62,994 nucleotides of DNA from JBCBJX01 sp038522735. GTDB lineage: Bacteria > Pseudomonadota > Alphaproteobacteria > Caulobacterales > Parvularculaceae. A program made the position numbers and the translations under genes. The notes under the pieces were generated by a model. The model did no database searches. It had not been told where the DNA came from and saw only the letters and a program-made list of their open reading frames with translations. Below, one piece after another: positions 24,637-33,649 of this stretch (positions within the stretch are counted from its first letter, which is position 1; every line of letters begins with the position of its first letter). Where the stretch lies: contig JBCBJX010000007.1 of the NCBI GenBank assembly GCA_038522735.1, forward strand, positions 1 through 62,994, in the 5' to 3' direction.

Positions 24637-26058
24637 TTACGCCGCCCCCAGCCGCGAAATCTTCAGCGTGTTCGTCTTCCCGGCCCGTCCAAAGGGATAG
24701 CCGGTGACGATCACAACGCGATCGCCGTCGCGCGCGTCGCCGACCTCGCGCGCGGCGGTTTCGGCCGTCTGCAGCATGTCTTCGAAGCTTTCGACGTCCC
24801 GGGAGACGCGGGGCTCGAGCCCCCAGCCGAGGCGGAGGCGCCGCGCGACGTCCGCATGCGGCGTCAGCGCGACGACGCCGCAGCGGGGGCGGTCGCGGGA
24901 GACGCGCCGCGCGGTCGAGCCTGACGCGGTGTAGGCGACGAGAGCCGTCACGTCGGAGCCCTCCGTGGCGAGGCTCGCGGCCCGGGAGATGGCGTCGGCC
25001 GTCGTCAACTGGTCGGCCGGCGGCGCGATCGTCCGCCCTCGCCAGTTTTCTTCATCCGCCTCGGCGGCCTTGATGATGCGGTCCATGATGGCGACGGCGG
25101 TCGGCGGGTGACGGCCGACGGCGGTCTCCGCAGACAGCATCACCGCGTCCGCGCCCTGCAGGACGGCGGTCGCGACGTCGGAAGCTTCGGCCCGCGTCGG
25201 CGTCGGCGCGTCGATCATCGATTCCAGCATATGGGTCGCGACGATCACGGGCTTGCCCGCGGCGCGGCAGGTGCGGATGATCCGCCTCTGGATGAGCGGC
25301 ACCTCCTCCGGCGCGCATTCGACGCCGAGATCGCCCCGGGCGACCATGATCGCGTCGGAGAGCGCGACGATCTCGTCGATCGCCTCGACCGCCGAGGGCT
25401 TCTCGATCTTGGAGATGATCCCGGCATTCTCGCCGATGAGCGCGCGCGCCTCCTCCACGTCCTCCGGGCGCTGCACGAAGCTCAAGGCCACGTAGTCCAC
25501 GCCCGCTTCAAGGGCGAAGGCGAGATCACGCCGGTCCTTCTGCGTCAGGGCGGAGATCGGGAGAGGGCGCGAGGGCACGTTGATCCCCTTGCGGTCGGTG
25601 AGCGGGCCGCCGGCTTCAACTTTCGCGATGCGCGCCTCGCCCGCCTTCTCCGTCACCCGCAGCCGCAGCTTGCCGTCGTCGAGCATGACCAGATCGCCCG
25701 GCTCCAGCACGTCCAGAAGCTCCGGATGCGGAACGGGGATCACGTGCTCGGCGGCGCTCTCGGAGCCCGGCTCGAGGCGCACCTCGGCGCCGTACTCCAG
25801 ATCGACGCGCCCGCCGGGCAGCGCGCCGCACCTGATCTTCGGCCCCTGCAGGTCTGCGAACACGGCGATAGGTCGGCCCGCCCGGTCCTCCGCGGCGCGA
25901 ACGGCCGCGAGCACCTTGCCGTGGGTCTCGTGCTCGCCATGGCTGAAATTGAGGCGGAACACGTCGACGCCGAAGCGGTGGAGGTTTTCGAGCATGTCGG
26001 GGGCGGCGCTCGCCGGGCCCACGGTCGCGACGATCTTGCAGAAACGGTCGGCGGTCAC
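24637..26058 (-). CDS. pyk: Pyruvate kinase
   Basis: A 473-residue enzyme converting phosphoenolpyruvate and ADP to pyruvate and ATP. The N-terminal KIVATVGPAS and RLNFSHGEHETH, the active-site signature IISKIEKPSAVEAIDEI and MVARGDLGVE are all present, followed by the C-terminal allosteric-type domain. It is the last gene of the zwf-pgl-edd-glk-pyk unit, 22 bp after glk. It is a normal full-length type II-like enzyme. Confidence 0.96.
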   Translation of the reverse strand: MTADRFCKIVATVGPASAAPDMLENLHRFGVDVFRLNFSHGEHETHGKVLAAVRAAEDRAGRPIAVFADLQGPKIRCGALPGGRVDLEYGAEVRLEPGSESAAEHVIPVPHPELLDVLEPGDLVMLDDGKLRLRVTEKAGEARIAKVEAGGPLTDRKGINVPSRPLPISALTQKDRRDLAFALEAGVDYVALSFVQRPEDVEEARALIGENAGIISKIEKPSAVEAIDEIVALSDAIMVARGDLGVECAPEEVPLIQRRIIRTCRAAGKPVIVATHMLESMIDAPTPTRAEASDVATAVLQGADAVMLSAETAVGRHPPTAVAIMDRIIKAAEADEENWRGRTIAPPADQLTTADAISRAASLATEGSDVTALVAYTASGSTARRVSRDRPRCGVVALTPHADVARRLRLGWGLEPRVSRDVESFEDMLQTAETAAREVGDARDGDRVVIVTGYPFGRAGKTNTLKISRLGAA

Positions 26059-26080
26059 GGTTCTCCCCCGGTGAGGCGTC

Positions 26081-27040
26081 TCAAGGGTCGTTATGCAGAA
26101 GAACGGCCGCGCCGAGAAGGGCTGCGCCGTCGCGAACGATGAGATCGACGGGGACCGGCTCCAGATAGGTCCGCATGCGGCCCTTATCGAGAAATTTCTC
26201 GACGAACCGGCTTTCCAGGAACACCTCTTTGATCTTCGGCAGGACGCCGCCCCCGAGCACCACGCCGCCGCGCGCGCCCGCGCCGAGCACCGCGTCTCCG
26301 GCGACGGCGCCGAGGAGCGCGCAGAACATGTCGACCGCCTGGACGGCGATCGGGTACGCCTTCGTTTTCGCAGCGTCCGTGATCTCGTTCGCCTGCAGGG
26401 AGACCCGCGGCGTGTCGGCGACGGCGCAGAGCGCGCGGTGGAGGTTGACGAGGCCGCGGCCCGACAACAGGCGCTCGACGGAGACCCGCGGATGCTCCCG
26501 CGCGATGAAGCGCATCACCTCGACCTCCTCCGCCGTGCGCGGCGCGAAGGTGACGTGGCCGCCTTCGGTCGGCACGACTTTCCAGCGCTCGCCGAACGGA
26601 ACAAGCAGCGCCTGGCCGAGCCCGGTGCCCGGTCCGATGACGAGGATGGGCGCGCCAGGCTGCCCCGCGCCTGATTTTACGCGGACGAAGGCGTCCGCCG
26701 ACAGATGGCGCACGCCGGCGGCGAGGGCTTCGAAATCGTTCACGACACGGAAGGCGTCCAGCCGCAGTTCTCCGCGAACCCGCGCCTTCTCCAGCATCCA
26801 AGGCGAGTTGGTGAAGGTCACCGTCTCCCCGTGGGCCGGGCCGGCGACGGCGAAGCAAGCCTCTTTCGGCGTCGCGCCTACAGCTTCGAGATAGGCGTCG
26901 GCGGCGTCGCGGATGGTCTCGAAGTCCTCGGCGCGGAAGGTCTGCGGATCATCGACCCTGAGACCGCCCGCCTGTTCGACGGCGAGGCCGAAACGGGCGT
27001 TGGTGCCGCCGATGTCCGCGACGAGAACGGGCTCAGCCAT
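26081..27040 (-). CDS. glk: Glucokinase
   Basis: A 319-residue hexokinase-fold kinase of the bacterial Glk family. The phosphate-1 motif is VADIGGTNARFGL, the phosphate-2 motif is VIGPGTGLGQALL, and the substrate region has VVPTEGGHVTFAPR. It phosphorylates free glucose to glucose 6-phosphate, feeding Zwf. The start overlaps the edd end by 8 bp, so expression is coupled to the Entner-Doudoroff genes. Confidence 0.95.
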   Translation of the reverse strand: MAEPVLVADIGGTNARFGLAVEQAGGLRVDDPQTFRAEDFETIRDAADAYLEAVGATPKEACFAVAGPAHGETVTFTNSPWMLEKARVRGELRLDAFRVVNDFEALAAGVRHLSADAFVRVKSGAGQPGAPILVIGPGTGLGQALLVPFGERWKVVPTEGGHVTFAPRTAEEVEVMRFIAREHPRVSVERLLSGRGLVNLHRALCAVADTPRVSLQANEITDAAKTKAYPIAVQAVDMFCALLGAVAGDAVLGAGARGGVVLGGGVLPKIKEVFLESRFVEKFLDKGRMRTYLEPVPVDLIVRDGAALLGAAVLLHNDP

Positions 27041-28880
27041 CGCGCCCTTCGCCCGTCTCCGTCAGACCGAAAACCATCGCCCCCTCCTCCGCGCCGCCGG
27101 CCGCGGCGCGGAAGTTTGCAAACAGCTCTCGACCGAGGCCGCGGCGCTCCGCATCGAGATCGACGGGAGCGGCCTCCCGGGCGTCCAGCTCCACGGCGTC
27201 GACGAGAACGTCGAGACGCCCCTCCTCTGCGTCGAGGCGGACCACGTCGCCGTCGCGCACTTTCCCGATGAGGCCCCCGTCCTGAGCTTCAGGCGCGACA
27301 TGGATGGCGGCGGGCACCCGGCCGGAGGCGCCGGACATGCGCCCGTCGGTGACAAGGGCGATTTTGAAACCGCGGTCCATCAGAACGCTGAGCGGCGGCG
27401 TCAGCTTGTGCAGCTCCGGCATGCCGTTCGCCTTCGGCCCGTGGTTCGGAACGACGGCGACCAAGTCCCGGTCGAGATCGCCGTCCCGGAAGCGGTCCAT
27501 GATCTCCTGCTGGGAGCGGAAGACGATGGCCGGCGCCTCAACGACCCGGCGCTCCGGCTTCACCGCGGAGGTCTTGATGACCGCCCGGCCGAGATTGCCT
27601 TTGAGGGTGACGAGCCCGCCCGTCGGCGCCATCGGCTCGGCGACGGGGCGCAGGACCTGATCGTCGAGGGAGGTTTCCGGCGGGTCGCGCCAGGCGAGGC
27701 GGTCGTCGTCCAGCCATGGTTCGGCGGCGTAGCGGCGCAGGCCCGGGCCGGCGGCCGTCTGAACGTCCTCATGCAGAAGGCCGGCGTCGAGAAGCTCGCG
27801 GATGACGAAGCCGAGGCCGCCGGCGGCGTGGAACTGGTTCACGTCGGCGAAGCCGTTGGGATAAACCCGCGCGAGCAGCGGCGTGACGGACGAAAGATCC
27901 TCGAAGTCCGTCCAGTCGACGACGATCCCGGCCGCCCGCGCCATGGCGACGAGGTGGATCGCATGGTTGGTCGATCCGCCCGTCGCATGGAGGCCGACGA
28001 CGGCGTTGAGGATCGCCCGCTCGTCGATGACGTCGCAGAAGGGGATGTATTCCTCGCCGAGCTTCGTGGTGGCGGCGGCGCGCAGGCCCGTCTGGCGGAC
28101 GATCTCAGCGCGAAGGGGCGTCCCCGGATTGATGAAGGCCGAACCCGGCAGGTGAAGGCCCATCACTTCCATCATCATCTGGTTGGAATTCGCCGTGCCG
28201 TAGAACGTACAGGTGCCCGCCGAGTGATAGCTCGCAGCTTCGACGTCGTAGAGCTCGTCGCGGCTCGCCTTGCCCTCGGCGTAGAGCTTCCGCACCCGGC
28301 CTTTTTCGTCGTTCGGAAGACCGGACGCCATGGGCCCCGCGGGCAGAAAGAGAACCGGCATGTGGCCGAAGCGCGCCGCGGCGATGAATAGACCAGGTAC
28401 GATCTTGTCGCACACGCCGAGCATCACGGCGCCGTCGAAGACGTTGTGGGAGAGCGAAACCGCGGCGGAGAGGGCGATCACGTCGCGGGAGAAGAGGGAG
28501 AGGTCCATCCCCGCTTGGCCCTGGGTGACGCCGTCGCACATGGCGGGGACGCCGCCGGCGACCTGCGCCGTCGCGTCGATATCTGAGAGGGCTTCTTTGA
28601 TCGCGTCCGGATAGTCCTTCAGCGGCTGGTGGGCCGACAACATGTCGTTATAGGCCGTCACGATCCCGATATTCGGCCCCCGCCCTTTCGCGAGCTTCTT
28701 CTTTTCCTCAGCCGGGCTTGCGGCGGCGGCGTGGGCGAGGTTGCCGCAAGAGACATGGGCGCGCTGGGGACCGTCGCTCGCAGCGGCGCGCATCTGCTTC
28801 AGATACGCGCTCCGCGTCGGTAAGCTGCGCTCGCGCACCCGGTCGGTGACGCGTTTCAGAACGTCGTTCAGCTCGGGCAT
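27033..28880 (-). CDS. edd: Phosphogluconate dehydratase
   Basis: A 615-residue [4Fe-4S] dehydratase of the IlvD/Edd family that forms 2-keto-3-deoxy-6-phosphogluconate. Cluster and substrate motifs seen are GIVTAYNDMLSAHQPLKDYP, GGVPAMCDGVTQGQAGM, MLGVCDKIVPG and VTDGRMSGASGRVPAAIHV. The start ATG at 28880 (MPELNDVLKRVTDRV) has GGAGG upstream; the open frame continuing to 29174 reads out of frame through pgl and is rejected. The KDPG aldolase gene eda, needed for the next step, is not in the window. Confidence 0.96.
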   Translation of the reverse strand: MPELNDVLKRVTDRVRERSLPTRSAYLKQMRAAASDGPQRAHVSCGNLAHAAAASPAEEKKKLAKGRGPNIGIVTAYNDMLSAHQPLKDYPDAIKEALSDIDATAQVAGGVPAMCDGVTQGQAGMDLSLFSRDVIALSAAVSLSHNVFDGAVMLGVCDKIVPGLFIAAARFGHMPVLFLPAGPMASGLPNDEKGRVRKLYAEGKASRDELYDVEAASYHSAGTCTFYGTANSNQMMMEVMGLHLPGSAFINPGTPLRAEIVRQTGLRAAATTKLGEEYIPFCDVIDERAILNAVVGLHATGGSTNHAIHLVAMARAAGIVVDWTDFEDLSSVTPLLARVYPNGFADVNQFHAAGGLGFVIRELLDAGLLHEDVQTAAGPGLRRYAAEPWLDDDRLAWRDPPETSLDDQVLRPVAEPMAPTGGLVTLKGNLGRAVIKTSAVKPERRVVEAPAIVFRSQQEIMDRFRDGDLDRDLVAVVPNHGPKANGMPELHKLTPPLSVLMDRGFKIALVTDGRMSGASGRVPAAIHVAPEAQDGGLIGKVRDGDVVRLDAEEGRLDVLVDAVELDAREAAPVDLDAERRGLGRELFANFRAAAGGAEEGAMVFGLTETGEGRDG

Positions 28881-28891
28881 CGGAACCTCCT

Positions 28892-29608
28892 TCAGGGCGA
28901 CCAGCAGACCCACATATCGTCTCGGGCGGCGAGGACGGCGCGGGCCGGCGCGTCCGCGACGGAACCCGGCGCAGCAACGCGTTCGAAGGCCGCCCGCTTT
29001 TCGTCGCCGGCGATCAGCATGGCGATCAGCCCGGCGTCGGCGATCGCGCCGAGGGTCAGGGTGATGCGATCCACATGGGTGCCCGTGACGTCCGAGGGAA
29101 TCGCCCGCACGGCCGCGACGCGCGGGCCGTTCTTCGACAGGGCTCCGGCGAGCCCCTCCGCATGCGGAAACCATGAGGCTGTATGCCCGTCGGGCCCGAG
29201 ACCGAGGACGACGACGTCGAAGGAACCGGCGCCGATTCGCGCCTCGGCGGCGGAGAGGCCGTCGGCGGGCGTCGGCGCGTCCGACCGGAGGCCGACGAGC
29301 CGCACGTCGGCGGCGCGCCCTTGCGCGAGCGTCTCTCGGGCGAAGGTCTCATTCGAGCCCTCCGCGCCCGGCGGAACCCAGCGCTCGTCCACGAGGACGG
29401 CCGTCACCTTCTCCCATGGCAGATCGCGTTCGGAGAGGTCGCGGTAAAGTGCGGCCGGCGTCGACCCGCCGGAGATCGCGAAGCGCGCGGCGCCCCGTTC
29501 GGCGATCGCACGCCCGAGCTGCGCCTCGAGTAAATCCGCGAGGCGCGCGGCGGCGGCGGCGCGATCCGCAAAGGCGATAAGGCCGGGTGCGGCGCTCTCA
29601 GAGGCCAT
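28892..29608 (-). CDS. pgl: 6-phosphogluconolactonase
   Basis: A 238-residue DevB/NagB-type lactonase. Conserved stretches are FAISGGSTPAALYRDL, VLVDERWVPPGAEGSNE and VLGLGPDGHTASWFPHA. It hydrolyses 6-phosphogluconolactone made by Zwf. It overlaps the zwf end by 11 bp and precedes edd by 11 bp. Confidence 0.95.
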   Translation of the reverse strand: MASESAAPGLIAFADRAAAAARLADLLEAQLGRAIAERGAARFAISGGSTPAALYRDLSERDLPWEKVTAVLVDERWVPPGAEGSNETFARETLAQGRAADVRLVGLRSDAPTPADGLSAAEARIGAGSFDVVVLGLGPDGHTASWFPHAEGLAGALSKNGPRVAAVRAIPSDVTGTHVDRITLTLGAIADAGLIAMLIAGDEKRAAFERVAAPGSVADAPARAVLAARDDMWVCWSP

Positions 29609-31097
29609 CGAACCACTCGCGGCCGTCGCGGTCGAGCATCATGGCCGCCTGCGCCGGCCCTTCGGTGCCGGCGGCGTAGCGATGGGTCGGCGTTTCGTCC
29701 GCCTCCCACGCCGCGAGGATGCGATCGACCCAGGTCCACGCGGCCTCGACCTCATCGCGGCGCATGAAGAGGCCGAGATCGCCGCGGACGACCGCCATCA
29801 ACAGCCGTTCGTAAGCGTCCGGATAGCGCGCCGAAAAGGCGTCGGCGTAGGAGAGGTTGAGCGGCACATAGCGCAGGCGCATGCCGCCGGGCCCCGGGTC
29901 CTTGGTGACGAGCAGCAGCTTCACGCCCTCGTCCGGCTGCAGACGGATGACGAGCCGCGTCGGCTGCAGGGGCGCGCCGGTGTCGAGGAGGGCGTGGGCC
30001 ACCTCCTTGAACTGAATGATGATCTCCGAGCGACGCTCGGTCATGCGCTTGCCGGTGCGCAGATAGAACGGCGTTCCCTTCCAGCGCCAGTTGTCGATGC
30101 TCGCCTTCAACGCGACGTAGGTCTCGGTTTCAGACTGCACGCCGAGCTCCTCCGCATACCCCTTTACGGTCTGATCATCGACGGCCCCCTTGGCGTACTG
30201 CCCTCGGACCGTCTCCTGTCGGATGGTCGCTCGGTCGATCGGTCTCAGAGCGCGCAGCACTTTGATTTTTTCATCGCGCACCACGTCCGGCTGCAGATCG
30301 AAGGGCGGCTCCATCGCGACGAGGCAGAGAAGCTGCAGGAGATGGTTCTGCACCATGTCCCGCAGGGCGCCGGCGGTGTCGTAATAACTCGCCCGGTTCC
30401 CGGCGCCGATCGATTCCGAAACGGTGATCTGGACGTGATCGATCGCGTTCGCCGTCCACACCGGCTCGAAGAGGGAATTCATAAAGCGCAGGACAAGGAG
30501 GTTCTGAACGGTCTCCTTGCCGAGATAATGGTCGATGCGGAAGATCTTGTTCTCGGCGAAGACCTCCGCGACGGCGTCGTTGACGGCGCGGGCGCTTCTC
30601 AGGTCCCGGCCGATCGGCTTTTCGAGAACGATTTTCGACCCCGGCGTCTTCAACCCGGCGGAGTTCAGGTTCTTGCTGACGCCGCCATAGAGCGCCGGCG
30701 GAAGCGCGAGGTAGAAGAGCCGCTCCTTGTCCGCCGACGGCAAAAGCGCCTTCAACGCCTCCCACCCGGCGTCGGCGGCGTCCAGCGCGTCGAGGGTCAC
30801 GTAGCGGATCAGGTCCGCAAATCCGGCCCATTCGTCGTCGTCGACAGTGTCCGACGGAAAGAACGACCGGAAGCTCGACAGCGCCTCGCTGCAAAATTTT
30901 TCATGGTCCATCTCGGTCCGCGAGACGCCGATGATGCGTGAGCCGGGCGGGATCTGATTGTCGCGCCAGCGGCGAAACAGAGAGGGGATCAGCTTGCGCA
31001 GGGCGAGGTCGCCCGCCGCGCCGAAGACGACGATGTCGAATGCGGGAACCGGAACAAGCTTCGGCTCCGACGCCGGAGCGCTCAGCGGTCCGTCCAT
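29598..31097 (-). CDS. zwf: Glucose-6-phosphate 1-dehydrogenase
   Basis: A 499-residue NADP-dependent dehydrogenase. The cofactor motif is FGAAGDLALRKLIPSL and the active-site signature is RIDHYLGKETVQN, followed by EKPIGRDL-type and LRTGKRM segments. The start ATG at 31097 has AGGAGA upstream. It is the first gene of the Entner-Doudoroff unit and NADPH source for biosynthesis. Promoters must lie in the 354-bp region shared with divergent glcB. Confidence 0.96.
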   Translation of the reverse strand: MDGPLSAPASEPKLVPVPAFDIVVFGAAGDLALRKLIPSLFRRWRDNQIPPGSRIIGVSRTEMDHEKFCSEALSSFRSFFPSDTVDDDEWAGFADLIRYVTLDALDAADAGWEALKALLPSADKERLFYLALPPALYGGVSKNLNSAGLKTPGSKIVLEKPIGRDLRSARAVNDAVAEVFAENKIFRIDHYLGKETVQNLLVLRFMNSLFEPVWTANAIDHVQITVSESIGAGNRASYYDTAGALRDMVQNHLLQLLCLVAMEPPFDLQPDVVRDEKIKVLRALRPIDRATIRQETVRGQYAKGAVDDQTVKGYAEELGVQSETETYVALKASIDNWRWKGTPFYLRTGKRMTERRSEIIIQFKEVAHALLDTGAPLQPTRLVIRLQPDEGVKLLLVTKDPGPGGMRLRYVPLNLSYADAFSARYPDAYERLLMAVVRGDLGLFMRRDEVEAAWTWVDRILAAWEADETPTHRYAAGTEGPAQAAMMLDRDGREWFDGL

Positions 31098-31451
31098 GCC
31101 TTTTCTCCTGACGCGTGCTCGCGCACGGCAGCCTAGTACCTGCCGGCCTCGAAGACGAGGCCCCTGATCCGGAAGTTTCTCCGCCGGGCCGGCCGACGGG
31201 TGACCAGACGCAACCGATCTCCCGGCAGGGGAGCGGACGCCAAGCGCTCGGAGCGAGCGACCGAACACCGAAGCAAGACCTGAAACGTGCGGGGATCACG
31301 GTCCTCCAACGGCGCCTGACAGCGGCCGCACGCCCGCCTTTTCATAAATTTGCAGCGCGCTTTGATTGACAGTCGCTGCGGCGCCGGCCCTCGTTTTCCA
31401 GAGCGCCGCAAGCGGTTAGAACCGCCGCAACGCAGGAGAGAGGGGCTCTGA
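31098..31451. other. Divergent zwf/glcB regulatory region, no gene
   Basis: 354 bp without a convincing gene. An AT-richer patch around 31335-31370 stands out from the GC-rich surroundings and is the most likely place for promoters of both units; TTGACA-like sequence occurs at 31366-31371. No clear operator or hairpin was found. Short open frames here are Arg/Pro-rich and look non-coding. Confidence 0.5.
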
Positions 31452-33536
31452 ATGAGCGACTACGTGGAGACGAACGGACTGAAGATCGCGGCGGAGCTGT
31501 TTCAGTTCGTCGAACGGAAGGCGCTTCCGGGAACCGGCGTCGAAAGCGACGCCCTCTGGCGCGGCCTCGCTGAGATCCTTGCGCGCTTCGGTCCGAAGAA
31601 CGCCGCCCTGCTCGCCCGGCGCGAGGCGCTTCAGCACGAAATCGACGGCTGGCACGACGCGCACCCGGGACCCATCGAAGACATTGCAGCGTATAAGGCG
31701 TTTCTGCAGTCCGTCGGCTACCTTGAACCGGAGCCGGAGCCGTTCACGGTCGATGTCGAAAACGTCGATGACGAAATCGCCCGGATGGCGGGGCCGCAGC
31801 TCGTCGTGCCGGTGCTGAACGACCGCTTCGTCCTGAACGCCGCGAACGCACGCTGGGGCAGCCTCTACGACGCCTTCTACGGCACCGACGCCCTGGACGC
31901 GCCGCCGGCGAAACCGGGCGGCTATGATCCGGTTCGCGGCGCGGCGGTGATCGCCCGCGCAAAGGTGTTTCTCGACGAGGCGGTTCCCGTCGCCGGCGGA
32001 GACTGGGCGTCGTGGGACGGCGGCGAACTGGAGCTGAAGGACCCCGGCCAGCTGATTGCGAGGGAGGATCGGGGCCTGCTGCTTCGAAACAACGGCCTTC
32101 ACATCGAAGTGCTGATCGACCGTACGCATCCGATCGGCCGGGACGATCCCGCGGGCGTCTCGGACGTGGTGCTGGAATCGGCCCTGACGGCGATCGTGGA
32201 CTTGGAAGACTCCGTCGCCGCCGTCGACGCCGAAGACAAGGTCGCAGCCTATACGAACTGGCTCGGCCTGATGAAGGGCGATCTCTCGGCGAGCTTTGAG
32301 AAAGGCGGCGAGCGGATGACCCGTGCGCTGGAGGAGGACCGCCGCTGGGGCGATCTCACCCTGCCCGGGCGCGCTCTCCTCTTCGTGCGCAATGTCGGCC
32401 ACCTGATGACCAATCCAGCCGTCCGGACGGCCGACGGCGGCGAGGCGCCGGAGGGGGTTCTCGACGCCGTGTTCACGACGCTCTGCAGCCTGCACGATCT
32501 TCAAGACCGCGGCGGGTTCCGCAACTCGCGCGCTGGAAGCGTCTACATCGTCAAGCCGAAAATGCACGGGCCCGCCGAATGTCGGTTTACGAACGACCTG
32601 TTCGACGCGGTCGAAGACCTACTCGGTCTCCAGCGCCACACGATCAAGGTCGGCCTGATGGACGAGGAGCGGCGCACCTCAGCGAACCTCGCCGCATGCA
32701 TTGAGGCCCTGAAGCACCGAATCGTCTTCATCAATACGGGCTTCCTCGACCGGACGGGCGACGAAATCCACACGTCCATGCGCGCGGCGCCGATGATCCG
32801 CAAGGCGGAGATGAAAGCGACCGACTGGATCGCTGCGTATGAGGCGCGCAACGTGCGGATCGGCCTTGCCTGCGGCCTGTCGGGCAAGGCGCAGATCGGC
32901 AAGGGCATGTGGGCGGCGCCGGACCGCATGGCGGACATGCTCCGTGACAAGATCGGCCACCCGAAGGCGGGCGCGAACACGGCCTGGGTGCCATCCCCCA
33001 CCGCGGCGACCTTGCACGCCATGCATTACCACGCCGTCGACGTCTTCTCCGTGCAGAAGGACCTTGCAAAAGAAGCGCCGCCCTCGATCGACCGGCTCCT
33101 GACGGTCCCGACGGCGCCTGCGGGCAAGAACTGGAGCGAGGACGAGGTGCGCGAGGAGCTGGAGAACAACGCCCAGGGCATTCTCGGCTACGTCGTCCGC
33201 TGGATCGATCAGGGGGTCGGATGCTCCAAGGTGCCGGACATCCATGATGTCGGCCTCATGGAAGACCGCGCGACCTTGCGCATTTCCTCCCAGCACATCG
33301 CGAACTGGCTGCACCACGGCGTTGCGACGCCGGAGCAGGTGGACGCCGCGCTGCAGAAGATGGCGAAGAAAGTCGACGCGCAGAATGCGGATGATCCGAA
33401 TTACGAGCCGCTGACGCCGGACGGCGTCGCCTACCGCGCGGCCCGCGCCCTGATCTTCGAAGGCGCAACGCAGCCGAGCGGCTACACCGAGCCGCTTCTG
33501 CACGCTTTCAGGCTGGAGAAGAAAGCGGCCCGTTGA
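31452..33536 (+). CDS. glcB: Malate synthase G
   Basis: A 694-residue glyoxylate-cycle enzyme joining acetyl-CoA and glyoxylate to malate. Isoform G features are AIVDLEDSVAAVDAEDKVAAY, IVKPKMHGPAECRFTNDLFDAVED, GLMDEERRTSANLAACIEA and GVGCSKVPDIHDVGLMEDRATLRIS. It is slightly shorter than typical (~720). The ATG at 31452 follows AGGAGAGAGG. It may serve growth on C2 compounds or acetyl-CoA from fatty acids and PHA stored by genes in this window. It ends 113 bp before a convergent phosphatase gene. Confidence 0.96.
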   Translation: MSDYVETNGLKIAAELFQFVERKALPGTGVESDALWRGLAEILARFGPKNAALLARREALQHEIDGWHDAHPGPIEDIAAYKAFLQSVGYLEPEPEPFTVDVENVDDEIARMAGPQLVVPVLNDRFVLNAANARWGSLYDAFYGTDALDAPPAKPGGYDPVRGAAVIARAKVFLDEAVPVAGGDWASWDGGELELKDPGQLIAREDRGLLLRNNGLHIEVLIDRTHPIGRDDPAGVSDVVLESALTAIVDLEDSVAAVDAEDKVAAYTNWLGLMKGDLSASFEKGGERMTRALEEDRRWGDLTLPGRALLFVRNVGHLMTNPAVRTADGGEAPEGVLDAVFTTLCSLHDLQDRGGFRNSRAGSVYIVKPKMHGPAECRFTNDLFDAVEDLLGLQRHTIKVGLMDEERRTSANLAACIEALKHRIVFINTGFLDRTGDEIHTSMRAAPMIRKAEMKATDWIAAYEARNVRIGLACGLSGKAQIGKGMWAAPDRMADMLRDKIGHPKAGANTAWVPSPTAATLHAMHYHAVDVFSVQKDLAKEAPPSIDRLLTVPTAPAGKNWSEDEVREELENNAQGILGYVVRWIDQGVGCSKVPDIHDVGLMEDRATLRISSQHIANWLHHGVATPEQVDAALQKMAKKVDAQNADDPNYEPLTPDGVAYRAARALIFEGATQPSGYTEPLLHAFRLEKKAAR

Positions 33537-33649
33537 GCGTCGCACCTAGCGCGGCGTGTGCGATCTTCGCCCGGAACTCGAGGCGCTCCGTAACGAGCCG
33601 CTTCTAGGCGCGTAAATGACGACAACGCGAGACGAGAACACCTCCATCG

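Noticed and set aside
31133..31411. Open frame of 92 codons in the zwf/glcB intergenic region
   Set aside because: Arg/Pro-rich, no ribosome site, covers the likely promoter zone, no family resemblance.
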